DNA of 64,000 nt from Streptomyces pseudovenezuelae (GCF_001513955.1 NZ_KQ948149.1:468227-532226), one strand, 5' to 3'; counted from the first letter of the stretch, positions 42,544 to 51,352 are shown. Notes: a model not told the origin generated them from the letters alone. Numbers and translations: made by a program.

Positions 42544-43545
42544 CTAGAGGACGAATCCCGCCGGGAACGGGTCGGTCGGGTCGAGCAGGTACTGGGCGGT
42601 GCCGGTGATCCACGCCCGCCCGGTGAAGCTGGGCAGCACGGCCGGACGGCCCGCCACCTCGGTGGTGCCGAGCAGCCGGCCCGTGAACCGCGTGCCGATG
42701 AAGGACTCGTTCACGAACTCGGTGTGCAGCGGGAGTTCACCGCGCGCGTGCAACTGGGCCATCCGCGCACTGGTGCCGGTGCCGCAGGGGGAGCGGTCGA
42801 ACCAGCCGGGATGGATGGCCATCGCGTGCCGGGAATGCCGGGCGGTGGCACCGGGCGCGATCAGATGGACGTGGTGACAGCCGCGGATGGACGGATCCTC
42901 CGGGTGGACGGGCTCCTCCTCGGCGTCGATCGCCGCCATGAGGGACAGCCCCGCCTTCAGGATGTCGTCCTTGCGGGCCCGGTCGAAGGGCAGCCCGAAC
43001 TGCTCCAGCGGCAGGATGGCGTAGAAGTTGCCGCCGTACGCCAGGTCGTATGTCACCGTCCGGCCGTCGGCCAGTGCGATCTTGCGGTCCAGGGCGACGG
43101 AGAAGGACGGCACGTTCTGCAGCGTGACGTTCTTCGCCCTGCCGTCCTCCACCGCGACCTCGGCCACGACCAGGCCCGCCGGGGTGTCCAGCCGGATCGT
43201 GGTGACCGGCTCGACGACCTCGACCATCCCGGTCTCCACCAGCACGGTCGCCACCCCGATCGTGCCGTGCCCGCACATCGGCAGATAGCCCGAGACCTCG
43301 ATGTAGACGACCCCCCAGTCACAGTCCGGGCGGGTCGGCGGCTGGAGGATCGCGCCGCTCATCGCCGCGTGCCCGCGCGGTTCGTTCATCAGGAGCTGCT
43401 TGACGTCGTCGCGGTGCTCACGGAAGTACAGCCGCCGCTCGTTCATGGTGGCGCCGGGGATCGTGCCGATCCCGCCGGTGATCACCCGGGTGGGCATGCC
43501 CTCGGTGTGCGAGTCGACGGCGTGCAGGACGAGTTTGCTGCGCAT
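42544..43545 (-). CDS. 4-hydroxyproline 2-epimerase (proline racemase family)
   Basis: A 333-residue cofactor-independent epimerase interconverting trans-4-hydroxy-L-proline and cis-4-hydroxy-D-proline. Both catalytic cysteines are present: C91 in PMCGHGT and C254 in DRSPCGTGT, which marks a racemase/epimerase and not the dehydratase variant (Thr in place of the first Cys). DSHTEGMPTRVI is the usual start. ATG at 43545 fits. It is co-directional with and 34 bases after the deaminase gene. Confidence 0.9.
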   Translation of the reverse strand: MRSKLVLHAVDSHTEGMPTRVITGGIGTIPGATMNERRLYFREHRDDVKQLLMNEPRGHAAMSGAILQPPTRPDCDWGVVYIEVSGYLPMCGHGTIGVATVLVETGMVEVVEPVTTIRLDTPAGLVVAEVAVEDGRAKNVTLQNVPSFSVALDRKIALADGRTVTYDLAYGGNFYAILPLEQFGLPFDRARKDDILKAGLSLMAAIDAEEEPVHPEDPSIRGCHHVHLIAPGATARHSRHAMAIHPGWFDRSPCGTGTSARMAQLHARGELPLHTEFVNESFIGTRFTGRLLGTTEVAGRPAVLPSFTGRAWITGTAQYLLDPTDPFPAGFVL

Positions 43546-43579
43546 GACGCTCCTGATGGTCGGAGGGACGATTCGAGAC

Positions 43580-44503
43580 TCACACGAGCCCGGCCGCGAC
43601 CGCCCTCTCGGTGGCGGCCCGCACCACGGCCTCCTGCTCGGGCAGCAGCGGGACCCGCGGCGGACGGCACGCTCCGCCGTGACGGCCCACGAGGTCCATC
43701 GACAACTTGATCGCCTGCACGAACTCGACCTTGGAGTCCCACCGCAGCAGCGGGTGCAGCTGCTCGTACAGCTTCTTCGCGGTGGCGAGGTCGCCGCCCA
43801 CGGCGGCCCGGTACAGCTCGACCGACGACCTGGGCAGCGCGTTCGGGTATCCGGCCACCCAGCCCTTCGCCCCGGCGAGCGCCAGCTCCAGCAGGACGTC
43901 GTCGGCACCGATCAACAGGTCGAGTTCCGGGGCGAGTTCGGCCAGCTGATAGGCCCGCCGGACATCACCGGAGAACTCCTTGACGGCCTGGATGCACCCC
44001 TCGGCGTGCAGCTCCGCCAGCAGCTCGGGCACCAGGTCGACCTTGGTGTCGATGGGGTTGTTGTACGCCACGATCGGCACGCCCGCCTTCGCGACCTCGG
44101 CGTAGTGCGCGAGCACCGACCGCCTGTCGGCGCGGTAGGCGTTGGGCGGCAGCAGCATCACGGACCCGCAGCCCGCGTCGCGCGCCTGTTCGGCCCAGCG
44201 CCGGGACTCCGCCGAGCCGTACGCGGCGACCCCCGGCATCACCCGCTCACCGCCGATCGCTGCCACGGCCGTCTCCACGACCCTGGCCCGCTCCTCGGGC
44301 GTGAGCACCTGGTACTCGCCGAGCGAGCCGTTCGGGACGACGCCGTCGCAGCCGTTCTCGACCAGCCACGAGCAGTGCTCGGCGTACCGGTCGAAGTTCA
44401 CGGACAGGTCGTCGTTCAGCGGCAGGGCGGTGGCGACGAGGACACCGCGCCAGGGACGGGGGTCGGTGGTGGTCGGCTCGGTGGTGGTCATGGTGGTGGT
44501 CAT
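43580..44503 (-). CDS. dihydrodipicolinate synthase family protein, probable pyrroline-4-hydroxy-2-carboxylate deaminase
   Basis: A 307-residue Schiff-base aldolase-fold enzyme. PNGSLGEYQVLTPEER corresponds to the GTTGE region, YNNP holds the catalytic Tyr, and QAVKEFSGD holds the Schiff-base Lys. In this operon the likely role is to deaminate 1-pyrroline-4-hydroxy-2-carboxylate to alpha-ketoglutarate semialdehyde. ATG at 44503 follows GAGGG and starts a Thr-rich tail; upstream ATGs at 44521 and 44533 are possible. Confidence 0.83.
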   Translation of the reverse strand: MTTTMTTTEPTTTDPRPWRGVLVATALPLNDDLSVNFDRYAEHCSWLVENGCDGVVPNGSLGEYQVLTPEERARVVETAVAAIGGERVMPGVAAYGSAESRRWAEQARDAGCGSVMLLPPNAYRADRRSVLAHYAEVAKAGVPIVAYNNPIDTKVDLVPELLAELHAEGCIQAVKEFSGDVRRAYQLAELAPELDLLIGADDVLLELALAGAKGWVAGYPNALPRSSVELYRAAVGGDLATAKKLYEQLHPLLRWDSKVEFVQAIKLSMDLVGRHGGACRPPRVPLLPEQEAVVRAATERAVAAGLV

Positions 44504-44526
44504 ATGGGGTTCCCTCTTCATAGCGT

Positions 44527-44538
44527 GTGACATGTCAC
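44527..44538. promoter_or_regulatory. perfect 12-bp palindrome at an operon junction
   Basis: GTGACATGTCAC is a perfect palindrome straddling the stop of the FAD oxidoreductase (44535) and the leader of the deaminase gene. It contains the ATGTCAC heptamer seen upstream of the operon and upstream of the GntR gene, so it may be an internal operator. Confidence 0.55.
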
Positions 44539-45995
44539 TGATGCCGCTCCTGCGCGGCCCGCTCCGCTCCGGCCTGCGGCTCACCGGACTCTCCGGCCTG
44601 CGGCTCACGGGTCTCTCCGGCTCGCGCCAGCACGCCCAGCGGTACCGGTCGCGCGAAGGGCGTGCGCCCCGCCGCCTGCGCGCACCCGGCGACTCCGGCC
44701 ACCCCGGGCCCGCACACCCGGCCCTGGCACCAGCCCATCCCGGCCCGCGTGAGCAGTTTCACGGTCCGCAGATCACCGGCTCCCAGCTCCCGCACCGCCT
44801 CCCGCACGGCACCGGACGACACCTCCTCGCAGCGGCACACCACGGTCTCGTCGGTGACCTGCTCGGCCCAGTGCGCGGGCGGCGCGTACACGGAGTCGAC
44901 GGCGGCGAAGAAGGCGCGCAGCTTCTCCCGGGTGCGCGCGGCGGCCGCCCACTCACCCGGATCCGGCACCCGCCCGGCCAGCCGTGCCGCGATCGACCGC
45001 CCGGCGATGTGCCCCTCGGCGAGCGACAGGGCGGAGCCGCCGATGCCGGTGGTCTCGCCCGCCGCCCACACCCCCGGCACGTCGGTGCGCTGCTCGTCGT
45101 CGGCGTACACGTCCGTCCCGTCGATCCGGCAGCCCAGCGCGTCGGCGAGGTCGGTGTGCGGCAGCATGCCGTGGCCCACGGCGAGAACCTCGCAGACGAG
45201 GCGTCGCCGGGTGGCCGGCCGCACCCGCCCGTGCCGGTCGAGGGCGGCGATCGTCACCGCCTCCAGCCGCTCGGCGCCGTGCGCCTGGACGACGGTGTGG
45301 CCAAGGAGAGTGCGCACCCGGTGCCGGAGCAACAGGCCCGCGTACCGGGCGCCTTCGGCCACCTTGTCCGGCCGGCCCGCCAGCGCCCGGGACCGCCGTA
45401 CGAACGCGGCCGGGTCGGCCGATTCCACCAGCGCGGCGACCGTCGTGCCCGCCGCGGCGAGCCCGGTGGCGACGGGCAGCAGCAGCGGCCCGGTCCCGGC
45501 GACGACGGCGGTACGGCCGGGCAGGACGAGCCCGCCCTTGAGCATGGCCTGCGCCCCGCCCGCGGTGACGACACCGGGCAGGGTCCAGCCGGGGAAGGGC
45601 AGCACCTTCTCGTGACCGCCGGTGGCGAGGAGAACCGCGTCGGCGTGCACCTCGGCCGGCTCCTCCTGCTCCGGGCCGACGAGCGCGTGCACGGTGAGCC
45701 CGGCGGCACCCCGGCGCTCGACGAACCAGACGTGATGGTCCGTCAAGTGGCGTACGCGGCCCGCCCGTACATGCGTGTCGAGTCCGTCCCGCAGCCTCTC
45801 CCAGGTCCGCCACTGATGATGCAGTGCCTGCGGGCGACGGGCCCGGAACCCCGGGGCGGGCTGCCGGTAGAACTGCCCGCCCGCCTGCGCCCCCGAGTCG
45901 ATCAGCGTGACGTGGACGCCGCGGGCGGCGGCCGCGAGGGTGGCGGCGAGCCCGGCCGGACCCGCGCCGATCACCGCCAGTCCCGGTTCACCCAT
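44535..45995 (-). CDS. FAD/NAD-dependent oxidoreductase with BFD-like [2Fe-2S] domain, probable D-hydroxyproline dehydrogenase alpha subunit
   Basis: A 486-residue flavoprotein. The N-terminal dinucleotide fold is VIGAGPAGLAATLAAAARG, a second GxGxxx strand is AVVAGTGPLLLPVATGL, and YADDEQRTDVPGVWAAGE is the FAD-binding end. Residues 390-450 hold a bacterioferritin-associated-ferredoxin-like cluster domain with VCRCEEVSSG and MGWCQGRVCG. This matches the alpha subunit type of heteromeric amine dehydrogenases such as LhpE and opine oxidase. The C-terminus carries short repeats (GETREPQAG, GESGEPQAG). It overlaps the upstream [2Fe-2S] gene by eight bases. Confidence 0.85.
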   Translation of the reverse strand: MGEPGLAVIGAGPAGLAATLAAAARGVHVTLIDSGAQAGGQFYRQPAPGFRARRPQALHHQWRTWERLRDGLDTHVRAGRVRHLTDHHVWFVERRGAAGLTVHALVGPEQEEPAEVHADAVLLATGGHEKVLPFPGWTLPGVVTAGGAQAMLKGGLVLPGRTAVVAGTGPLLLPVATGLAAAGTTVAALVESADPAAFVRRSRALAGRPDKVAEGARYAGLLLRHRVRTLLGHTVVQAHGAERLEAVTIAALDRHGRVRPATRRRLVCEVLAVGHGMLPHTDLADALGCRIDGTDVYADDEQRTDVPGVWAAGETTGIGGSALSLAEGHIAGRSIAARLAGRVPDPGEWAAAARTREKLRAFFAAVDSVYAPPAHWAEQVTDETVVCRCEEVSSGAVREAVRELGAGDLRTVKLLTRAGMGWCQGRVCGPGVAGVAGCAQAAGRTPFARPVPLGVLARAGETREPQAGESGEPQAGAERAAQERHQ

Positions 45996-46287
45996 GGTGG
46001 CCCGTCCCCTCCTGCGTCCGGATCGCGTCGCCCGGCCGGAGCGGGGCCAGGCAAGCCCGTTGGTTCGGGCGGTCGTTGACGGTCACCAGGCAGTCGAAGC
46101 AGACGCCGATGCCGCAGAAGATCCCGCGCGGGCGGCCCTCGCCCCGGGTGCTGCGCCAGGAGGTGACCCCCGCCGTCCACAGCGCGGCGGCGACGGTCTG
46201 GCCGGGCAGGGCCTCGATCTCCCGTCCGTCGAGGGTGACGGTGAAGGCGGGACCGGGTTCGGCGCGCGCCAGTTCCAGCGGGTTCAC
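45988..46287 (-). CDS. (2Fe-2S)-binding protein, probable D-hydroxyproline dehydrogenase gamma subunit
   Basis: A 99-residue ferredoxin-like subunit. FCGIGVCFDCLVTV supplies the plant-type cluster cysteines (C-x4-C-x2-C) and RACLAPL the fourth. The GTG start at 46287 overlaps the stop of the upstream oxidase (GTGA), and its stop overlaps the next start, so the three dehydrogenase subunits are translated together. Confidence 0.87.
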   Translation of the reverse strand: MNPLELARAEPGPAFTVTLDGREIEALPGQTVAAALWTAGVTSWRSTRGEGRPRGIFCGIGVCFDCLVTVNDRPNQRACLAPLRPGDAIRTQEGTGHHG

Positions 46288-47459
46288 GTGGCCTCCTCGG
46301 AGTCGGGCGGGGAGCCGGGGGCGGGGAAGCGGTCGGGCCGGAAGGGTGCCGGCTCCAGAGCCGGAGCCTCCCGGGCCAGCATCTGAGCGATCAACTGCCC
46401 GGTGCCGGTGGACAGTCCGATCCCCGCGCCCTCGTGCCCGCACGCGTGGAACAGGCCGGGCACCCGCGGATCGGGGCCGATCGCGGGCAGGTGATCGGGC
46501 AGGTACGGCCGGAAGCCGAAGTACGTCCGCATCGCGCGCACCCGTTCCAGGAACGGGAACAGCCGGGTCGCGCCCGCCGCCAGTGCCCGCAGCGCGGGCA
46601 GCGACAACGAGCGGTCGAAGCCCACCCGTTCACGGGTCGCACCGATCAGGACGGGCCCCGCCGCCGTCCCCTCGACGACCGGCGAGGTCTGCAGGGCCGC
46701 CGAGTCGCTGGCCACGTCCGCCACGTAGTCGGCGGCGTACACCTTGTGGCGGACCATGCGGGGGAGCGGCTCGGTGACCAGGACGAAACCGCGCCGGGGG
46801 AGCACGGGGAGGTGCACTCCCGCGAGCGCGGCCAGCTCACCGCCCCAGGTCCCGGCGGCGTTGACGACATACGGCGCGTGGATCTCACCGAGGCCGGTCC
46901 GCACCCCGCGTACGGCACCGCCGCCACCGCGCAGCACCCCGGTCACCGCCGCGCCGGTGACCAGGCGGGCACCCGAGGCCCGTACGAGACGGGCGGCGGC
47001 CAGCGTGGGCATGACCTGCGCGTCCTGGGGATACAGCACACCGCCGGCGAGCCCGGGCGCCAGCCGGGGCTCCAGCTCCCGGAGCCGGTCCGCGTCCACC
47101 CGTACCGCCTCGACGCCCGCGGCCCGCTGTCCGGTCGCGAACTTCTCCAGGGCTTCGAGGCCGTCGGGGCCGGCGGCGACGACCAGGCCGCCCTTGCGCT
47201 CGTACTCGATGGCGTCGCCGACCTCCTCCGCCAGGTCGGCCCACAACCGGCCGGACAGCAGGGCGAGTTCGAGTTCGGGGCCCGGCTCCTTGTCGGAGAC
47301 CAGGAGATTGCCCTCACCGGCGCCGGTGGTGCCGCCGGCCATCGGGCCGCGGTCGACGACGATCACGTCGAGACCTGCCCGGGCGGCGTACAGGGCACAG
47401 GCCGCGCCCACCATCCCGGCTCCGACGACCACGACATCGCAGGTCAGTCGCTTGCTCAC
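46284..47459 (-). CDS. FAD-dependent amino acid oxidase-like protein, probable D-hydroxyproline dehydrogenase beta subunit
   Basis: A 391-residue DAAO/glycine-oxidase-fold flavoprotein with VVVVGAGMVGAACALYAARAG at the N-terminus (dinucleotide fold) and HACGHEGAGIGLSTGTGQLI near the C-terminus. With the BFD-like flavoprotein and the small iron-sulfur protein it matches three-subunit hydroxyproline dehydrogenases (LhpB/E/F type) that oxidise cis-4-hydroxy-D-proline. It is the first gene of the operon and starts with GTG at 47459, ten bases from the candidate operator. Confidence 0.85.
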   Translation of the reverse strand: MSKRLTCDVVVVGAGMVGAACALYAARAGLDVIVVDRGPMAGGTTGAGEGNLLVSDKEPGPELELALLSGRLWADLAEEVGDAIEYERKGGLVVAAGPDGLEALEKFATGQRAAGVEAVRVDADRLRELEPRLAPGLAGGVLYPQDAQVMPTLAAARLVRASGARLVTGAAVTGVLRGGGGAVRGVRTGLGEIHAPYVVNAAGTWGGELAALAGVHLPVLPRRGFVLVTEPLPRMVRHKVYAADYVADVASDSAALQTSPVVEGTAAGPVLIGATRERVGFDRSLSLPALRALAAGATRLFPFLERVRAMRTYFGFRPYLPDHLPAIGPDPRVPGLFHACGHEGAGIGLSTGTGQLIAQMLAREAPALEPAPFRPDRFPAPGSPPDSEEAT

Positions 47460-47468
47460 GCCAGTACT

Positions 47469-47481
47469 ATGTCACATGACG
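47469..47481. promoter_or_regulatory. candidate GntR operator upstream of the hydroxyproline operon
   Basis: ATGTCACATGAC matches the regulator-side site ATGTCACGCGAC at ten of twelve bases, the two differences being in the centre. It lies directly before the first gene of the catabolic operon. Confidence 0.6.
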
Positions 47482-47567
47482 CTGAGTGCGGGAACACCTC
47501 GACACCGGAGGGCGGCGGCGGGGCGGAGCGAGTGAGGGCTCCGGGACGGACGCCCCTCACCGGACCC

Positions 47568-48380
47568 TCAGTCGACCTCGCTCGGGTCGGCGGCCGGGGT
47601 ACGGCCCGCGTGGACGTCCTCCAGCCGGGCCGTACCGAGCTTCGCCGCCTGCTCGGTGGTGTCGCCGTCGACCCCGTCGAGCCCGCCGTTGGTGAGGCTG
47701 ATCGCGTCCGTGCCGACCCGCAGCGCCGCGACATCCAGGGTGAGGGTGGTGGGCGAGCCGCCCGAGGTGCCCTGCATCATGACCCGCAGCCCCTGCCGGG
47801 CGTCGCCCTCCTTGGGCAGGGAGCGCTCCGTCACCTGAACCGTGCGCTGAGCGCCGGAGGTGTCCTTCACCGTGAACTGGTCGCACTTGACCGGCAGGCT
47901 CTTCAGCCAGGCGAAGGTCTTGTCCAGCCCCGCCCGGTCATAGGCCGCCACCTGGTAGAGCAGCCGGGAGTCGCCCTCCACGAAGCCGGTGAGCGCGGAC
48001 GCCCCGGACGGCTTGCCCAGGAGATCGTCGTCGTAGAGCCGGTCGAGGAGCTTCTGGCAGTCGGCGGCGTCCGCCTTGCCGGTGATGAAGTCGGCGACGT
48101 CCACCTTGCCGACCAGCAGACTGTCGTGCCAGGTGGCCGCGTTCTTGACCTGGGTCCAGTCGTCCTCCAGATCCGCCTCGGTCACCAGCGCGGCCCGCGC
48201 CCCGGCCGCGGTGAGCGGGGCCGCGGAGGCCTGCGCGAGAGGCGAGGAGGAGATCCGCGTGGTGTCCGCGCGGTCCGGCCCGCTGTCCTCCCCGTCCGAG
48301 CACCCGGCGGTCGTCAACAGGACTCCGGCGGCCAGGGCGGGGGCGAGGACACGGAGGGGGCGGGGCGGGCGATGGCTCAT
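47568..48380 (-). CDS. secreted lipoprotein of unknown function
   Basis: A 270-residue lipoprotein. The signal ends in a lipobox (LLTTAGC) followed by an acidic linker. The rest is a single domain with two cysteines (DAADCQKLL, PVKCDQF) likely to form a disulfide, resembling sensor-like lipoproteins of actinobacteria. ATG at 48380 has AGGAGA upstream. Its 3' end faces away from the hydroxyproline operon. The role is unknown. Confidence 0.8.
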   Translation of the reverse strand: MSHRPPRPLRVLAPALAAGVLLTTAGCSDGEDSGPDRADTTRISSSPLAQASAAPLTAAGARAALVTEADLEDDWTQVKNAATWHDSLLVGKVDVADFITGKADAADCQKLLDRLYDDDLLGKPSGASALTGFVEGDSRLLYQVAAYDRAGLDKTFAWLKSLPVKCDQFTVKDTSGAQRTVQVTERSLPKEGDARQGLRVMMQGTSGGSPTTLTLDVAALRVGTDAISLTNGGLDGVDGDTTEQAAKLGTARLEDVHAGRTPAADPSEVD

Positions 48381-48522
48381 CACGGGGTCTCCTGGAGCTG
48401 GGGGTCGGCTTCCATGCCACAACCGCTTCCTCCGGACGACCAGCGCACCGGGCTGTTCGAGTGAGCGGGACGCTCGGGACGGGTCCGGAAAACCGGTGGC
48501 GCCCGCTACGCCGACGCCCCTA

Positions 48523-48536
48523 AAGTGAGATCACTT
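48523..48536. promoter_or_regulatory. inverted repeat upstream of the leader ORF
   Basis: AAGTGA-GA-TCACTT is a perfect inverted repeat with a 2-base spacer, 60 bases before the 22-codon leader ORF. It overlaps a TAAAGT box that could serve as a -10 element. Confidence 0.4.
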
Positions 48537-48595
48537 CGCACGGCGGCTCACGGCTGCCGCGCCCCACGAGCGAGGAATGAAGGAGGTGTCGACCG

Positions 48596-48664
48596 ATGAC
48601 TGTCTTTGCGACGAGTGCTGCCCGCATCCAGATCATCAAGTCCACCTCCGTGGCCCTCGGCTGA
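48596..48664 (+). CDS. 22-residue leader peptide ORF before rsgA
   Basis: A 22-codon frame starting ATG ACT GTC at 48596 and ending TGA at 48664, with a near-perfect AAGGAGGTG Shine-Dalgarno eight bases upstream, the best ribosome site in the neighbourhood. The peptide starts MTVFATSAARIQIIKS and ends with VALG; it is basic and hydrophobic with no Cys or regulatory codon run. The rsgA start lies 42 bases after its stop, so it may couple or attenuate rsgA translation. Confidence 0.55.
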   Translation: MTVFATSAARIQIIKSTSVALG

Positions 48665-48706
48665 CACCGACTCCTGGTGCCGGGGCCACCCTGTGAAGGG
48701 TCTCCC

Positions 48707-49798
48707 TTGACTTCCACCTCAGTTTTCTCCGCTCTCGCTCCCTACGGCTGGGACGAGGCATGGGCGGACGCGTTCGCCCCCTACGTGCCCGAGGGGCTCC
48801 TGCCCGGACGTGTGGTCCGGGTCGACCGCGGGCAGTGCGACATCGTCACCGCCGACGGGATGCTGCGGGCGGACACCGCCTTCGTCACCCCGAACGACCC
48901 GATGCGCGTCCTGTGCACCGGCGACTGGGCCGTCGTCGAGCCCGCGGGCAATCCGCAGTACGTACGGACGTATCTGCCGCGCCGTACCGCGTTCGTGCGC
49001 TCCACCTCCTCCAAGCGGTCCGAGGGGCAGATCCTCGCCGCCAACGTCGACCACGCGGTCGTCGCCGTGTCGCTCGCCGTCGAACTCGACCTCGGCCGTA
49101 TCGAACGCTTCCTGGCCCTGGCCTGGGAGTCCGGCGCCCAGCCGCTGGTCGTGCTCACCAAGGCCGACCTCGTGCCGGACGCGGCCACGCTCGCGCATCT
49201 CGTGGAGGACGTGGAGACCACGGCGCCGGGTGTTCCGGTGCTGACCGTCAGCGCGCTGGACGGGGAGGGGCTCGATGTGCTCGTCGCGCTCGTCTCCGGG
49301 GGTACGACCGTGCTGCTCGGGCAGTCCGGTGCCGGGAAGTCCACGCTGGCGAACGTGCTCGTCGGCGAGGACGTGATGGACGTCCAGGCCGCCCGGGACG
49401 CGGACGGCAAGGGCCGCCACACGACCACGACCCGTAACCTCCTCGCCCTGCCCGGCGGGGGTGTCCTCATCGACACGCCCGGCCTCAGGGGGGTGGGCCT
49501 GTGGGACGCCGAGAGCGGTGTCGGACAGGTCTTCTCCGAGATCGAGGCACTGGGCCGGCGGTGCCGCTTCCACGACTGCGCGCACGAGAGCGAGCCCGGG
49601 TGCGCGGTGCTGGCCGCACTCGACTCCGGTGAACTGCCCGAGCGGCGGCTGGACAGCTACCGGAAGCTGATCCGCGAGAACCAGCGGATCGTCGCGAAGA
49701 CGGACGCCAGGCTCCGTTCGGAGATCCGGAAGGAGTGGAAGAAGCGGGGCGCGCAGGGCAAGGCGGCGATGGAGGCGAAGCGGGGACGCTGGGCGTAG
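48707..49798 (+). CDS. rsgA: ribosome small-subunit-dependent GTPase A
   Basis: A 363-residue circularly permuted GTPase that helps mature the 30S subunit. An N-terminal OB fold precedes the G motifs in permuted order: TKADL (G4), SAL (G5), GQSGAGKSTLAN (G1) and DTPGLRG (G3). The zinc domain follows with CRFHDCAHESEPGCAV. The TTG start at 48707 has GAAGGG six bases upstream; a GTG at 48677 lacks a good site. The basic C-terminus (KEWKKRGAQGKAAMEAKRGR) suits ribosome contact. Confidence 0.93.
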   Translation: MTSTSVFSALAPYGWDEAWADAFAPYVPEGLLPGRVVRVDRGQCDIVTADGMLRADTAFVTPNDPMRVLCTGDWAVVEPAGNPQYVRTYLPRRTAFVRSTSSKRSEGQILAANVDHAVVAVSLAVELDLGRIERFLALAWESGAQPLVVLTKADLVPDAATLAHLVEDVETTAPGVPVLTVSALDGEGLDVLVALVSGGTTVLLGQSGAGKSTLANVLVGEDVMDVQAARDADGKGRHTTTTRNLLALPGGGVLIDTPGLRGVGLWDAESGVGQVFSEIEALGRRCRFHDCAHESEPGCAVLAALDSGELPERRLDSYRKLIRENQRIVAKTDARLRSEIRKEWKKRGAQGKAAMEAKRGRWA

Positions 49799-49970
49799 CG
49801 GTCCGGCGGCCGGGTCAGGGGCGCGGGGAACCGGACCGGCCACGACGGACCCGCACCCGTCCACGAACCTGTCGCTCCGTCCCCGCGCACCGCGGCCCCG
49901 CGCCCCGCGCACCGCGCTGTCCGATTTCCGCCAGCGGCACCCTCGCCGAGGGCGGAGACTGGAGGGCGTG

Positions 49971-51350
49971 ATGGACGAAGACACCAGGTACGAGGCCGTG
50001 CGCAGCCGGGACGCCCGGTTCGACGGCGAGTTCTTCTTCGCCGTCGAGACGACCGGGATCTACTGCCGGCCGAGCTGTCCTGCGGTGACCCCCAAGCGTC
50101 ACAACGTCCGCTTCTACGCGACGGCGGCCGCCGCGCAGGGCTCCGGTTTCCGGGCCTGCCGGCGGTGCCGCCCGGACGCGGTGCCCGGCTCCGCGGACTG
50201 GAACGCCCGGGCGGACGTGGTGGGCCGGGCGATGCGCCTGATCGGCGACGGTGTCGTCGACCGGGAAGGCGTCGCCGGGCTCGCCGACCGCCTCGGCTAC
50301 AGCGCCCGCCAGGTCCAGCGCCAGCTCACCGCCGAACTCGGCGCGGGACCCGTCGCCCTGGCCCGTGCCCAACGGGCCCACACCGCGCGCGTCCTGCTCC
50401 AGACCACCGGCCTGCCGGTCACGGAGATCGCGTTCGCGTCGGGCTTCGCCAGCGTGCGGCAGTTCAACGACACGGTCCGGGAGATCTACGCCGCCACGCC
50501 CAGCGCCCTGCGGGCCGCGGCCCGGACCACCCGCCGCGCCGCCACCCCCACGGCGGGCATCCCGCTGCGGCTCGCCCACCGCGGCCCCTACCGGTCCGAT
50601 GCCGTCTTCGACCTGCTGGAGATCGAGGCCGTGCCCGGCGTCGAGGAGGTGAGCGGGGCATCCGGCCGGCGCACCTACCGCCGTACCCTCCGCCTCCCGC
50701 ACGGCACCGGCATCGTCGCCGTCCAAGAACGCCCCGGCGCGCCCAGGACCACCTCCGGCGCGCATCCCGGCGGCTGGCTGGACGCCCGTCTGCACCTGAC
50801 CGACCCCCGCGATCTGACCACCGCCGTCGGACGGCTGCGGCGGCTCCTCGACCTCGACGCCGACCCCTACGCCGTCGACGAGCGGCTCGGCGAGGACACC
50901 CGGCTCGCCCCGCTGGTCGCCGCCCGCCCCGGACTCCGGTCGCCCGGCGCCGCCGACCCCGAGGAGTACGCCGTACGCAGCCTGGTCGGCCGTGCGGAAG
51001 CCGAACGGCTCGTGCGGCGCTACGGCAAGACCCTCGACGCGCCCTGCGGCAGCCTCACCCATCTCTTCCCCGAGCCCGCGGCCCTCTGCGACGCGGGCGG
51101 CGCCGTCGGCACGCTCGCCACCGCCCTCGCCGACAAAACCGTACGACTCGATCCCGGCGCCGACCGCGACGAGGCGCAGCACGCCCTGCGCGCGCTGCCC
51201 GGCCTGGACGACCGGACCGTCGCCGTCATCCGCGCCCGCGCCCTCGGCGACCCCGATGTCGCCCCACCGGGCCTCGACACCCCCGACACCTGGCGCCCCT
51301 GGCGCTCCTACGCCTGGCAACACCTGCGCACAGCAGGAGAGTTGGAGTAA
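49971..51350 (+). CDS. Ada-AlkA fusion: DNA repair regulator and 3-methyladenine glycosylase
   Basis: A 459-residue fusion. Residues 10-75 are the Ada methyl-phosphotriester domain with zinc cysteines in YCRPSCPAVTP and ACRRCRPD. Residues 85-180 form an AraC-type double helix-turn-helix (RLGYSARQVQRQLTAELGAG, IAFASGFASVRQFNDTVRE). The C-terminal half is the AlkA glycosylase with its N-terminal beta domain and ARALGDPDVAPPG, where the catalytic Asp is expected. ATG at 49971 is six bases from GGAGG; a GTG just before it is too close. Its partner ogt starts two bases after the stop. Confidence 0.9.
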   Translation: MDEDTRYEAVRSRDARFDGEFFFAVETTGIYCRPSCPAVTPKRHNVRFYATAAAAQGSGFRACRRCRPDAVPGSADWNARADVVGRAMRLIGDGVVDREGVAGLADRLGYSARQVQRQLTAELGAGPVALARAQRAHTARVLLQTTGLPVTEIAFASGFASVRQFNDTVREIYAATPSALRAAARTTRRAATPTAGIPLRLAHRGPYRSDAVFDLLEIEAVPGVEEVSGASGRRTYRRTLRLPHGTGIVAVQERPGAPRTTSGAHPGGWLDARLHLTDPRDLTTAVGRLRRLLDLDADPYAVDERLGEDTRLAPLVAARPGLRSPGAADPEEYAVRSLVGRAEAERLVRRYGKTLDAPCGSLTHLFPEPAALCDAGGAVGTLATALADKTVRLDPGADRDEAQHALRALPGLDDRTVAVIRARALGDPDVAPPGLDTPDTWRPWRSYAWQHLRTAGELE

Positions 51351-51352
51351 TC

